Shown: positions 49,079 to 62,103, counted from the first letter of the stretch. The stretch is DNA of 64,000 bases from Tetrahymena thermophila SB210 (GCF_000189635.1 NW_002476154.1:186001-250000); one strand, 5' to 3'. Notes: a model not told the origin generated them from the letters alone. Translations and numbers: made by a program.

Positions 49079-51460
49079 TCAACAACCCTTGGTACGTAAA
49101 AACAAGGGGGGTTGAGAGGGACAGTGTTCGAACATGTTGCTGTAAGGGTTGATACTGCTGTAACCATCAGTAGCAACATCCATAACGAATTTACCCATGA
49201 TTTAGCAATAAGGAAGACCATCCTTAAGGCACTTTTCAGGCTTTTTGTATTTCTTATCGAAGAAGTTAGTTTGATATACATCTCTAGGAGTGAATTCAGT
49301 TGCCTATTTTATTTCAAATTATACACTTTAAAATAAATTTAAAAAGAATAAAAATTATTTACGTTAATTTCAAGTCCATCGAAGAGACCACCAGCTTTCC
49401 AAATGGCAGCAACGAAGGAAGAGCAGACCATGGAAGGACCATCAGAGTAAATCCATGAATCTTATTCAGGAATAGCGAAAACTTCAGCAACAGTGAGGTT
49501 TCTTTGGAACATAACTTCGTATAATTAGACCAAATTAAGATTTTCAGTTCCTAATCTCTTGTTCATGGCTTCACCAACGAGGGATTTGGGAACAGCAGGG
49601 ATGAACTTTTCAATAAGAGTCAAAACGCTGTAAACAAAGTTGATGTCAAGAACGGCAGGTAAGTTTTTATTTTCAGTATCAATCCAACCGAATAAGAAGT
49701 TGTGGTAACCATATGGGACACCTTCAACGGTTTCGAACCATTCTAAAGCGGCAGTGTTGTTGAACTTCTATCTAATTTCTTCTCTCAAAGGTAAAAGAGC
49801 GACGTTGAAGCCAGCATTTTAAGCATATTGTTTCCAGTCCTTCCAAGTGTTTCTTTGGATTTTCTTCTTGGGCCAGTACCAAGCATCTTGAGATTCGACA
49901 GCGTACATTTCACCATCAATATCCAAAAGAGTGACAGAGTGACCACTTCTTGAACCAGTACCCCATTGAATAATTTGATCCAAACCATCCATTCTAGTGA
50001 TGATGAGGAAATCACCAGGGTGAACTTCAGTTTAATCTAAATCAACAAACTTGTCTTCTCTCTTGATCCAAAGATATCCAGTACCTATTTTTATATCATA
50101 CCAAAATTTAATTACAAATCTTTAAACAAGTAATGTGTAAATTTAGAAATAAATCTGATAATTTCCTGATTTATTTGATTTATAATCAAAGTCATTTAAT
50201 TCCATTCAAATTGATATAATCGAAGTATGTAATTAGAAAAAGATATTCTATGAGTTAATAGAGAGCCTTTTAAATCAATAAAAGAATTTATTTGATTTGT
50301 CTAATACAATTAGTTATACTTATTAAAAATTTCTTCTTAAAAGCATTCTCCTCTTAACTCATGCATACATTTATTTATATTCATATCAATTTAAAGAGCA
50401 TAGTATATTTTAATTTAGTTATCAATAAATATATTTACCTTATTAGATGAATAAGGGGTTAAGGACTTCCATCCACCAGGTGGGCTTGGAGCCGAAAATG
50501 GGGACATCAGGATTGAGACCAAAACCACCAGCGAAGAGACCGACTGTGATAACGAGATCAGGTAAAATGTTAGCGAATTTGTCACAAGTCTTGAAAATTC
50601 TTAAACCGAATGATTCAATAGCTTGCATATTTTGGGGCTTCAAGTGCTTCAAGGTCCACTTGTGAGGCTTGTTGGGCTAACCTAAAGCAAGAGCGTGATA
50701 ATTGGTAGTAGAACCAACAGTGTAAGAGTCCTTACAGTTATCAGCAGTACCATTTCTTCTGTTACCAGGAGTGAAGATCAATTCAACACTCTTGTCGCTG
50801 ATTTTAGTGTATTAGACAGTGACCTTTTAATTAATTAATTAAAAATATATTAATTTTTTAAGAACTTAAGATTGTTAAATTATAAAAGAGATGTAATGTG
50901 ATTTTAATGGTTTTAGTTTGTTTTATTTTCAGAATAAATAAAAAAATCTTGGGTATTTGATTTAGATTTGCTTTATCGTAATATGTTTGTTTATATTTAA
51001 AATGAGATTTTATATTATAGCAAATCATATTGGATATGATTCTTTTTTTTCAAATTGTAAAAGTAAAGATCAATCATACTGATTCGAAGCAATCACCTTC
51101 AGTGGGTGTTAAAGTGATAGTTTCAGAACCGTTAGGACCAACAACACCGTCTTAGTCTCCAATAAATTTGAAGAAATTAGGCTTGGTACCTTTAGAGCAG
51201 TTAATGAAGGCAGAGTTCTTATCTTCTTCGGTGAAAGAAGTGATAGTCTTAAGGAAGGTGGCGTAAAGAGAGGGATCTTCTAAGACAGTTTTGAATCCGT
51301 CAATTAAAACAGTATCAACAAAATCACTGTATTCCTTAGTGAGCTACTTGAAACCAAAGTAGTGAGGCTTTTCTTCATAACCCTACTTGGAAAGGGTTTC
51401 ATGAAGATTTAAAGCAGAGCATAAAGCGATTAATGCTAAAGCAATAAATACTTTTCTCAT
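49079..51460 (-). CDS. secreted permuted papain-fold (NlpC/P60-like) protein
   Basis: Four exons on the minus strand, 51460-51080, 50823-50439, 50084-49363 and 49303-49079, with GT..AG introns of 256, 354 and 59 bases, give 570 residues. MRKVFIALALIALCSA is a signal peptide. Exon 3 carries PGDFLIITRMDG, then WGTGSRSGHSVTLLDIDGE with His304, and later YSDGPSMVCSSFVAAIWKAG with Cys476. A His-before-Cys order with PGD ahead is typical of circularly permuted NlpC/P60-type papain folds. I recall similar slime-mould and oomycete proteins (from memory, not searched). The likely site is lysosome, phagosome or outside the cell; the substrate is unknown. Codon choice is strongly biased (GCT, GGT, TTC, CTC, AAG; few TAA/TAG), unlike its neighbours, suggesting high expression. 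Confidence 0.85.
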
Positions 51461-54400
51461 ATTTTGAATAATCTTATTAATCTATTTTGATATTTATTTA
51501 TTTAATTAATATAAATTTTGGAATCTGTTTTGATTTTTATATGTCTTAACTATCTCATTAGCTAAGTAAATAACTATAAGGATAAACATAGTAAATTAAA
51601 TGCATTTCCATTTAATTATTTAGGTTGCTATTGTATATGAATGTTTAATATATTAATTCCCATTAATTCAAAGTATATATGATTCATTCATATAATAATA
51701 CAAAAGTCACTATCTCAAGAAATTACTCCCATATAGAATAAGAATAATCTAAAAAAATATAATTCAGATCGAATTACATTGATTTGAATGATTTTGGATA
51801 TTTTATTAAAATGACCATTGAATGCGTCATTTTAGTTTAAAATCCTGTTGATTACAATTTCTTTATTTTATAATTGAAGTTGTTCATATAATTAAATTCT
51901 TGAAGAGGGGAAAATGCTTGTTTTATTCTCTCTTATTTACTCTTTACTAGACAAACAAATCTTGTATAAAATATTTCACATGTAATAAATTACACATTTT
52001 ATAACAGATTAAAATGATAATTTTCAATTAAAAATTTTAGAAAGAAGCTAGTGAATCTACTCTAAAAACTTAAATGATAATCATAGTAATCAACAAAAAA
52101 ATAACATTTTCACCTTTTTTAAAAAACAAATATCAGATTTTACCTATTTTTCATTTTATAAATAGGAATTTTTTGGTTATTTCTTTTATAATTATTCAAA
52201 AGTATCACATTCACCCAATTTACTTGAAATTCTTATCGAATATTAGTTTCTTATAATTAATCAATAACTTAATTTTTTGTGAGGTATGCTTTAATCAAAT
52301 TGATTTATTATTTTAGTCAAAAACATACATAAAATACGTCAAAATCATCATTTATTTTGCTTGATCAAATAATCACCATTTCATTTAAATGTTAAAGCAC
52401 CATTAATTTTCATACTTTTTGTTAAACAACCCTTAAATTTTGATAGATTTGAGAACAATATCATTAAAATAAGCAATTTACAAAGGTTTTTAGCATTTCA
52501 AGCAAAAGAATTAATATAATTTGCTATAATGCAAGCATCAAATCTGGTAAATGCCTAAAACTTTGAAATAATTTAGTTTACATTGAGTTATGTGTTTGCT
52601 TTGATTAATATTAATTACATTTTTTAGAATGAAGATTCCTAATTATATTCATTAATAAAATAATTAGCTTAATTAATTTAATGTTTAACCATATTGATTT
52701 ATTTTGATTTGTAAATACAAAAAAAATAATTCTATTTTAAAACTGTTATTTATTTCCAAACTATAAATAAAGATTTAATTAAAAGAAATTTCCTATTATT
52801 TCTGCACGTTTAATCATAAATTTTTCTTATATTTTAAGATCAAATGATACAAAAACCTTAAAAAGAATAAAATGCTCATATAATGTAAAAAGTTTCGAAA
52901 TAAACTGTTTTAATGTTAAATACCATATTTTATAGTTTTTAAATTGTCCAAAATTGATCAAATTAACTTGATTACGCTTTAATATTTTATAAGTAGCAAA
53001 GAAAAATTAAAAATTTTAAATTTTTTTTGCAAAGCACTTGAAAAAGTATTATGTAACGAAATGGTAAATATAAGAATGCTCTGCAAGTTCATAAAATTAA
53101 ATTCACTAAAATAATTGTTAGTTATCAATTCTAATAAAGTAATATGTTAAATTTAAATATTTAAAAATTTTTTAATGGCTACTTCATGGAGTAATGTTTT
53201 TAAAAGAAAAATTTAAAGCAAATTGAAGAGAACTTTATATAAATATACAGGCCTTATAGTAATAGATGTATCTAATTAATTAAAAATATGCCGTCATATG
53301 AATCATTTATAACATAACATAATTTGTACTCAAATGTTGTCATAATCAATCATAAAATTGAGGTATATTTTCAAAAGAAAAAAGAGAAAGGTCAATCCTT
53401 CCTTATGTTTTATTCAAAAAGGATTTCTTTTAAAAAATACAAAAATGAAACTTGGTTTCTTATTTGAATAAAATAAATAAAACTTTCAAAATCTCAATTC
53501 AAATAAATTAGAAAACTTAGAAAGAATAAATATATGATGAGAGTGCGAAAAAGTAAGTATCTGATAAATTAATTTTTTTACTTGTTTATTTTAATGAAGA
53601 AGTTTTGTTCTATCCAAACACACACATTTATTATTAAAAAGTATATTTTTGTCATTAATATAGAATAAAATAATTACTTTATTATTGAAAAAACTTCTCC
53701 AAAAAGTAGCCAATATTATTTTTTATTTAAATTGCTTATTTGATTGTGATTTAGGAATTTTATTTAGACATTAGTGGAGAATTAGTTATTATTTTTATAT
53801 TTTTTAATTAGAATATTTATTTTTGATATTCAAAGCTAATAATGTAATTCTATTTAAATTATTAGCAAATCGTTTTATTTTATAATTAAATAAATAAATA
53901 TTGTTTGTTCTAAATGATGTTTGATTTATAAATTTAATTAACAATATCAATTAAAACTATTTTGTAGACTAATAAAAATGTAATACTTTGTTTATGCTTT
54001 ATATACACGATGCACTACTAGGTGAGAAAAAAAAAATTTTTTTTGAGTGTTTTTGTCTTTTTGAACAAAAGCTTAAAATAAAAAATTTTTTTAATAATGC
54101 ATAAAAGAAAAAATGAATAATTTGTATTTAAATTAATAATATTTATTCAGAAATGTTTTAGTTTAATAAAAACACATAAAATATACTTAGACTCATAATT
54201 TGAAAAGTAGAAAATATTTCCATCATTTACAATTATCAGATTATACTTTCAAATATTTTTTATTCATTTTCAAAAAAAAATTCAATCATATTTGAATGGA
54301 GATTAAATAAAAATTTTTCAGTATTTTTTAATTTTCTTGTATATTTATGAAACATTTTTGAAAATTTTAATGAAATTTATTTGTATTTAAGCTTTAAATA

Positions 54401-55303
54401 AAAATTAGCAGCTGTTGATGAGAATGAAACTATGTTGAAAATTATAATATATTATTAATAATTCCAACTCAACAGGTTCTCTTCCATTTAGTTGTGATTG
54501 GTGTTAGCTTTTAATTAAATTAAATCACTTAAAATATTTAAAATTAATACTTTTGTTTATTTTTTTACTTAATATATTAAAAAATTTAATAAAATCAGTT
54601 TAATTTGCATTCATATCAGTTTTAAAAATATAAATATAAAAGCAGTATATTAAGTAATCAATCCATATTGTTAATTTTATTTATAGTTACTTAATAAATT
54701 TTAATTAGTATTTCATTTTGAATTTTAATTAAACTTTATTTTATTTTAATCTTTTAATAATAAATTTAATTTATAAATCTAATTTAAATTATATAGTTTA
54801 AAAATTAATGATAAAATAATAATTTTATGCTATTAAGATAAACTAAATATTTCAAATATTAACATTTTACCTCTTAAAATAAAATCAATTTTTGTAGAAA
54901 TATTAAGATTATTTTCTTGTTTAATTTAATAAACTAGATTAAATTTATATAATCAATCAAATTTTTATTTTAAACTAAAATGAATTGAAAACTCTAAATA
55001 ATAAAAAACATTAATTTTAATTTTATATTCAGATATTTATATTTTAGAAACATATAATTAATTGTTTTTTTTTTTAAAGAAAGAAAATAAAATAAAATAT
55101 ATTATTTGCTCAAAGAAAATATTGTTGGCTAAATAAATTAAAGTATTGGTTTTATTTTATTATATATTTAATTAAATGTAGAAGAAATACTTAGATAGAT
55201 TTTTTTGAAATTCAATCAATATTTATTTAATTAAATATTATTTATTGTAAAAGTTTAATCATATATTATTAAATCAAATTCAATAGATTTAATTTATACT
55301 CCT
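51461..55303. other. 3.8-kb A+T-rich intergenic region
   Basis: No gene is supported on either strand under the ciliate code. The first few hundred bases are the promoter side of the highly expressed minus-strand gene. A palindromic A10T8-like run lies near 54026-54046, and a slightly G+C-richer patch lies near 54410-54500. No tRNA, snRNA or repeat family was recognised. Confidence 0.45.
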
Positions 55304-56330
55304 ATGATTTCACAAATACTCATTTTTTTGTTTATTTAAGCTCTATCTTAAGTTGTTGCAAATACTGATTAAACTTAATAGACAACAACTGCTAAAGGAG
55401 TTGGTATTTTTATAAATTACTATAAGTGATTTATTAAATCTTTTTTAATAAGATTACTTAAATGGATATGGAACTTTTACTCCTAGTAATTTAGCACTTT
55501 GGAAAGTAGATTCACCTTCTACAGATGTACAATTTAAATCAGTTGAAGTTAATGGAATTTCTAGTTTGTAAATAGTGAAATCTGCATCTGCTCCTCTAGC
55601 CTTTCTTACACATCATTTAAGCTATTAATTTCCACAAAATATTAATCCTGTTCATTTAATGTTTAATTTTTATTCGACTAATGTAGATACAGAAGACACT
55701 AATTTACGTCTACTTAATTCAAATGTAATTTATTCAAAAAATACAACAAAATTATTTCTTAATAAAATAAATAACCCTCTCATAAATTTTCTAATTGTTT
55801 GCTCTTAAAATTATTAGCTGAATAAAACTGTTGTCCTTTTTAGATGCGGGAACGCCGGATTTGTTAGAGTGAATGATAATTAAATGATTGATTTTTATAA
55901 TTCAACAATTGAAGAAAAATCTGATCCTTCAGAACCTACTTGGACAAGGGTAAATTAATTTATTTAGTGAGAATTAATGTTAAGAAAATATTAACGTTGT
56001 TTTTAAAGTGTGATATCTTTCTTGACTGGAACTCATAAACACTTAGAGTTTACTTAAATTAAACTTTTAAAGCAGAGGTTAATTTCTATTTTAACGATGT
56101 CCCAAATATAGATACTATTAGAGTATATAACTTAAAACCAAGTACTATGGGTTATTTTCAAAATATTATGGTGTGTGACTTGCCTTCATGTGATGGTAAA
56201 CTTATAGAAATTCTAAAAGTTAAAAGTAATTAAAATTAAATAAAAATTATAAAAAGGATTTTTAAACTCTTTGCTACTCAAACCAATTTGGTCATACTTG
56301 TTCATAATAACTTTACTGCTAATACTTTGA
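55304..56330 (+). CDS. small secreted, probably GPI-anchored protein
   Basis: Four exons, 55304-55403, 55453-55949, 56009-56195 and 56257-56330, separated by short GT..AG introns of 49, 59 and 61 bases, encode 285 residues. Every junction keeps the frame, and the last exon ends in TGA. MISQILIFLFIQALSQVVA is a signal peptide. The body is about 250 residues with several Cys (FRCGNAGF, CDIFLDWN, MVCDLPSCDG) and many NxT/S sites. The C-terminus is a hydrophobic tail (IWSYLFIITLLLIL) right at the stop, the usual shape of a GPI-attachment signal. Reading through the third intron instead loses this tail. The role is unknown; a surface coat protein is plausible. Confidence 0.75.
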
Positions 56331-56693
56331 TAAAACTTTAAATGAATATATTTTAGTTAAATAAAATACTATTTAAATAAAAAGTAAATTATATTTTGTT
56401 TGGTATTTTGAAATCATTTTGCATTGTTTGGTAAAAAAATTCAATTCAAAAATTACAATTTTTATTAATTATTGTTGCTGTTTATTAAATTTAATAAATA
56501 TTATGTTTTACGTGTAAATATTGATACAAATAATATACAAAAATTAAGGAAAAAATATAAGAAATATGTTCTAGTTTCATATTATATGCAAAGTAAAGTA
56601 TATTTTACATACATCTGCTATTCATTTTTAGAACCAATTATAAATATGAAATAATAGCTGAAGTAGTCTTAATATAATTTATTAGATTGTATC
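56331..56693. other. convergent 3' spacer
   Basis: Lies between the 3' ends of two converging genes. A 60-codon frame at 56472-56654 has background composition and is not supported as a gene. Confidence 0.45.
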
Positions 56694-58590
56694 TCAAATC
56701 ACTTTTCTTATTATTTTTACTGGGGAAAATGCAGCAGTAGTGTCTGAGTCTTAAGATGACATTGTGGAAGGCCTTTTTGATTTTGTTGGAGAAGGCTGAG
56801 TCTGACTTTATTGTGTTAAAGCAGATCTAGTAGTACAGTATAAGTGGTTACTGTTGTTATTCAAGTAGGCTTGGTTAATATTTTATTTTAATAAGATTTT
56901 ATTATTGTTATCAAATTTTTCAAATGATTGCTTTTAATTTGATTCTCCTAATTAAAAAGATGTTCCTACTGAATAAAAGGATTTGTTTCGAATATTTTAA
57001 TTGCATGCCGAGTCAGGTCTTTACTTTGAAGAAGATGTATTTCTGATTTAAGTCTATTTACGATTTTAAATCCTTATAGAATTGGAATAGCTTGAAGGCT
57101 GTTATTGTGTAATATACCCCTAAAGATTATTGCTCTAATAACTTGCATAGCTTTTTTATATTTAATCTTATCCATGTTAAGTAATTTAAAGAGTCTTGTT
57201 TGTAGGAGAATCATCAGTAGAAAATATAGTTTAGTCATCGTTATTCATTTCAGTAAAATTGTGTATTGACTTTTAAAGAGTTCTTTAAATAGAAACCTTT
57301 TGTGCCATGACTTTTGATTCTTGCAACTCCTCTTCTTTATATTCTAAATTTTTCAAAACTTCTAAAATTCTGTTGTCTACTCTCAGTTTTTAGGCATTCA
57401 TTTTCTTATAGAGTTGGACTTACTCTCTTATTAATGTATTCAGCTAGTTTCTTGCAATTTTTAAGTTCTATATATTCTTACATTTCTCCATTCTTTCTAT
57501 TTCATTTTTTTTTTATTAGATTCTATCTGCAAGCATCTAGAAATACCTTAATATTTATTTCAAACAATTAATTTTTAGTTAAGTATTCTTCTTATTTATT
57601 TTAATAAAAAATTGTTTTAATTATTAAAAATTATATAAAAACGTTTTTTATATTTCATAAAATTTACTTGTCACTTAGATCTTGCAAATTGTTATTCTCA
57701 GAAAATAGATTTGCCTTATTATCTTGTAGTTTCTCAATATCCTTTATTATAAGATCCTGTTACTAATTAATTTTGTTTTCTATTTCCTACAAATCAGTAG
57801 TCTTGCTAAAAATTTTAGAACTAATTGGTCTAGGCTGAGATTGAGAGTAATTTCTTGGTTTAGGGAATTTTGGAGGAGATTTATCTCTGTCATCTTTATC
57901 AAATTGTTTTTACAACTCTTCTATTTTATCATTTTTAATTAGAGTTTTAATTCTACTCAAGCATTTATTAGCTTCTTAATTAATCATCTAAAAAACATCA
58001 GACAGTAGAGATTAAATATTTTCAGAGCATTTAAGCATTTGCTCTTCTACAAATTAAGGCACATCACTTTCGCAATCATACTCTTTATTCTGTTTCCAAT
58101 ATAAATCTATTACCATTTCTAAGAACTCAGTAGAAAGAGTTTCTAAAGTGGCTCCTTTCTTTTTATCTAATTTCAACACATTTTCTCTAGATCTATCAAA
58201 AGCATCTAATTATCCTAAAACCTTCTTAACTCCAAATGACATTCTTTACTATATTTCTTACATCTGCTGGGCAAAGCTCTGCTTCTATTTAGCAATAGTA
58301 TTATTGACTATTGAGTCTACATAATTGACTGGCTAAGTTGGCATATCTTCTTTGTAATTTTAAACCTTTTTTGTAGTGTCATGTCTTTCACTAGAATGCT
58401 TTATAAATTACTTAACTTTTATAAGCTCATTAGAGTGATCTTAATGGACTCTAGAGCATTTCATACAAACTAAACGCTGCTTTTTTCTACATTAAACACT
58501 TGTACAAACCATTAAAACTTTATTTCCTTTATCACAACAAGAGACATTATCATCAAAAACTAGTAAATCTACTGCCTTAACCCATTCCAT
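56694..58590 (-). CDS. B-box zinc-finger coiled-coil protein
   Basis: Two minus-strand exons, 58590-57668 and 57546-56694, joined across a 121-base intron (donor GTAAAT, acceptor TTAAG), give 591 residues. The junction reads QDLSDK-YFQMLADRIQ and keeps one frame. The first about 60 residues hold a B-box-like zinc-binding pattern: VSCCDKG, VCTSVQCRKKQ, then LVCMKCSRVHQDHSNEL with C-x2-C and H-x2-H spacing. Long charged coiled coils follow (QEIQQRMSFGVKKVLGQLDAF; IERMEKCKNIQNLKIARNQL), then a Ser/Gln/Asn-rich tail ending PVKIIRKVI. B-box coiled-coil proteins oligomerise and scaffold partners; no RING was seen. Without splicing, the first part would end a few residues after the donor. Confidence 0.8.
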
Positions 58591-60087
58591 TTCTTATCTA
58601 ATAAATTATATTTAGTATTCTAGCTTTTTTTGTATTTAATTTGCGCTAATTTTATAATTTTTTGGTATTTATGCAATAATATTTTGATCAGTTTTTATTT
58701 TATTAATTATTCTTTCTTGCTTTTATTTTGATCTCTTTTCTTTTTACAAAAATAAGACCTTCAAAACACCATTCATATTAATCATTGATTTATTATTATT
58801 CCAATTAATTTTATTTATTAAATCCTTTTATCCATTCAATAAGTAAATAAGTATTTGACTTTGTTGGTCTAAGTGTAAAATTTTTAATTTATTATAAAAT
58901 CTCTTTAATTTAGACAAAAATTTCATTTTTAATTAATTCATAAGTATCATTGATTTAAAAAATACATCTAAATTTATCATAAAGAATTTCATTTAATTTT
59001 ATAAAATTATTTCAATTTAATTAAATTTATATTTTAAATTTTTTTGTTTAAAAAAAATTATATTTTTTGAGATTTCTTTATATTTTGTGAAATTTTGATT
59101 AATTTTTATTTAAATATAAAAAATATTTAATAGATTAATTTTATTTATAATTTGATCCCTAAATAATAAGTGATCAATAATAATAAGATTTTTAATATTT
59201 TAAAAAAATATTTTCTTACTTTTTACATAATCTAGAATAGAATCAAAATAATACTTTATCTTTTTTTAATTTTATGTAATATTTAGGTTTAAATAATATT
59301 TGTGAAACAAAGAAGTCAAAGATAGAGAGCAAAAGTTTTATATCAAAATGATTAGTTGGAAAAAATATTCATTCGTAGATAATTTTGAGATTTTTTAAAT
59401 TTATTAATCAACATTTAAATGTATAACTTACTTTTTTTTTAATTGAAAAAAGAAATTTTTTTTTATTATTTTTGTTTATTTTTATTAGAAAAATGTTTAC
59501 TGAAACAAAAGATTTAAATCATAAATATTTTGCTGTAATTTAAGTTTTATCAATATTCTATCTCAAGGATCAATAATAAACAAATTATATGCTAAACTTA
59601 CAAACTTATTTTTAAAAATTAAGATGAATTAAACAAAAATTTATATTATAGTTAAACTTCTAATAAATATCTGTCTGGTATTCTGAAAAGATCACTGTCT
59701 GTAATTTTAAAAGCCGTTTATTATAAATAAAATTAATTTTAGTTTATGATTTATTCATTCTTTTATTTTTTCATAAAATTTGCTAAAAAAGACCTAACTC
59801 TAAAACATGAAAACAAAATTAAATATTAATAACTTTATAAAGCTAAATATAAATAAATTTATATAAAAGATTATTTTATATTTTCAACACAAATACGTAG
59901 GTACTTTATTCTTATGTTATCTGAGCAGGAAATTTAAAATTTGTATATTTAATAAATTGTCTCTCAAATTAGTAGAAAATTTAATTTAGTTTTTAGAGTG
60001 AAATTGGTGTTGCTTGCTGATGAATATATATTTATTTATAAATAATAAATTATTAAACTATTTAGTTTTTGTTACCTCAAAAAATAA
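58591..60087. other. A+T-rich intergenic region
   Basis: No gene is supported. It holds the promoter side of the B-box gene. Composition is extreme A+T with long homopolymer runs, for example near 59040 and 59450. Confidence 0.45.
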
Positions 60088-60303
60088 ATGAATTATAAGG
60101 AAATTTGTGCATATTAGTTTTCTAAAAGATATACTTAAAAGGGAAAATAGATAATATTTAGACATTATAATAAGGACAATATATCTAATTGTCATTGCTG
60201 TATGTGCTGCTACAAAGAAAATGGTGGAAAACCAAATATTAAATAAATAAAAGAAATGCTTAACAAAAATCTAAATAATAATTACTTATAAAATAAAATT
60301 TGA
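60088..60303 (+). CDS. small cysteine-rich ORF, uncertain
   Basis: A 71-codon frame, ATG at 60088 and TGA at 60301-60303, inside a long spacer. It stands out for local G+C and for the cluster CHCCMCCYKENGG in its second half, followed by NIKQIKEMLNKNL. No signal peptide is seen. The cysteine spacing suggests metal binding or a palmitoylated cluster of the kind found in small cytosolic proteins. It could also be a lone exon or chance. No paralogue is present in the window. Confidence 0.35.
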
Positions 60304-61293
60304 AAATAAATTAATAAATAATGAATAACTAATCACTAAATCTCTCAAAAACTTTAAAAATTCTTTAAAGATTAAAGTTATGTTTATTGAAACATTAAAA
60401 TTAGTATATTAATAACCTCTTAGACCTTTATGAAATGCAACAATTAATTAATAAAAAAATATTAACTGTAGATTACAAGCTAAATTGCAATCAATATAAT
60501 CTCAAAATTTGGTAGTTATTTTTTTGGGGAAGTATCATCAAATCAAAAAACTAGGGCTTATTTTGAAATTTAACATGCATTCTACAATATATATCTATCT
60601 TAGTTTGTTAATACATAATGAATCATTAAAATGAATCAAGTATTTATCCTAATAAATTAAAAAATGAATTACAGAAAAAATATATTAAAACTCCTCTTTA
60701 ACTAAACTGAATAAAAATAGAATTATATGTTTTCAAATGACTAAATATTTTTGTAAAGTTTCTATAATGAATAATTTAATAAATAGATTATATCTTATTT
60801 ATTAGAATTAAATTAAATATATCCTCTATTTAATTAAGTTGATATAATCAAAATTTTATTTCATTTCAAAATAATTTTATCCATAATAGATAGTAAGTAT
60901 CACAAAAAAAGATTTTTAAAAATCTTTAAGATAACTTTATTTATGTGAATAAGACAATTATATTTGAGTTTAGTTATGCATAATGGTAAATTTAAGTAAT
61001 ATTTATTTAAAAAGGCGAATAATCAATTTTTTTTTCAGATATTTTTCTAAAATTAGTAGACAATCTGAAATAGATAAATATCATAGAAAAGTAAAAAAAA
61101 AAATGAACACTTATTGATGTGTTATAGAAAGAATTGGTTTAATTCAATACGGTATATCAAATAAGATCGAATAAGCAAAAGATTTATTAGAATTGATTAG
61201 AAATTCATATTTATTTAAAAAAATTAAGTAAATAATAAATACAAAACAAATAATAAATTAATTAATATTAAAGATAACCTAAATTAGTTGGAG
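60304..61293. other. spacer before the scramblase pair
   Basis: A+T-rich. It contains a perfect 20-base palindrome, AAAGATTTTTAAAAATCTTT, at 60908-60927. A TGA-free stretch at about 61117-61293 has a protein-like reading (VIERIGLIQYGISNKIEQA) but no start codon and no clear splice signal, so it is not called a gene. Confidence 0.45.
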
Positions 61294-62103
61294 ATGATAA
61301 AGGGTCTGATTCAAAGTGCTTTTCTTAAAAGCAAAAAAAATAATGAAGAAAATTACTTAAAATAAAATTCTAAAGAACATAAAGATTCTGCTCCTATTAA
61401 AAATCCTAAAAAAGCATATGAAGAATTGAGATCTTTGGCTTAGATCAACACTCATGTTGGTTAATTAAATGGAGTTAAAGGCGTTTATATATAAGAAGTA
61501 TTTACTCTTAGCAATATGTTTTCTTGGAACACTTCTAATGTTTTTGAAATACACGAAGGAGATTCTTAAGGAAGACGACTTTATTCAGATTCTAAGCCTA
61601 TTTTATATTCAGTTGCAAAATTAGAAGCCTGCTGCTCTTGTAAATGCTCAGAAGCAGGAGCTAGCGAAATGGCTATCACTACTCAGCTTAATGATACCTC
61701 TAGTGTAGCTCCATATCTCTTTTTACAAGAAAGAAATAACTGTTGTGGTTATAATTCTTGTCTTATTTCTATAAATGATAATGGTAATGGAACTTAGGTT
61801 GGAAAAATATAACTAGGCTATTGTAATTCAATGACAGTAAGCAGTAATTATACAAATGGTCTTGAAATAAAGTATCCGAAGTGCCAATGCTCTTGTAATT
61901 AAGTTAATTATTCTGTATCAGATGATGATGGAAATAAAGCAGTTCTCATCTAAAAAACTAACTGTTGTAATTGTAATAATCCTTATACTTATGAGTTAGG
62001 CTTTCCTCCTAATTACAACTAAGATTAAAACTAAATTCTATTAGCTTCTACAATATTTTTAGGTTATGTAAATTATTAACAAAGAAAGAATGATAATAAT
62101 TGA
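61294..62103 (+). CDS. phospholipid scramblase-like protein, paralogue 1
   Basis: An intronless frame of 269 residues ending in TGA. After a charged head of about 50 residues it follows the scramblase-family layout: LNGVKGVYIQEVFTLSNM, NVFEIHEGDSQGRRLYSD, a cysteine cluster CCSCKC near residue 112, NNCCGYNSCLISINDN, VGKIQLGYC, then YELGFPPNYNQDQNQILLAS and TIFLGYVNY at the end, matching the family's FP-x-D-x(n)-K-A-x-LL-x-A-x-F close. Scramblases are membrane-associated and move lipids between leaflets or act as lipid-binding regulators; the Cys cluster is a likely palmitoylation site. The usual C-terminal transmembrane helix is weak here, so lipid-scrambling activity is uncertain. Confidence 0.8.

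Noticed and set aside
50443-50665. Opposed open frames on both strands around 50450-50650
   Set aside because: The minus-strand frame is part of exon 2 of the papain-fold gene; the plus-strand frame is only its antisense shadow.
49079-51460. Phospholipase B-like (LAMA) identity for the secreted protein
   Set aside because: Considered because of size and signal peptide, but the expected family motifs are absent, while PGDFLI, GSRSGHS and MVCSSF fit a permuted papain fold.
56472-56654. A 60-codon frame after the GPI-type gene
   Set aside because: It lies in the convergent 3' spacer, with random composition and no similarity to any gene in the window.
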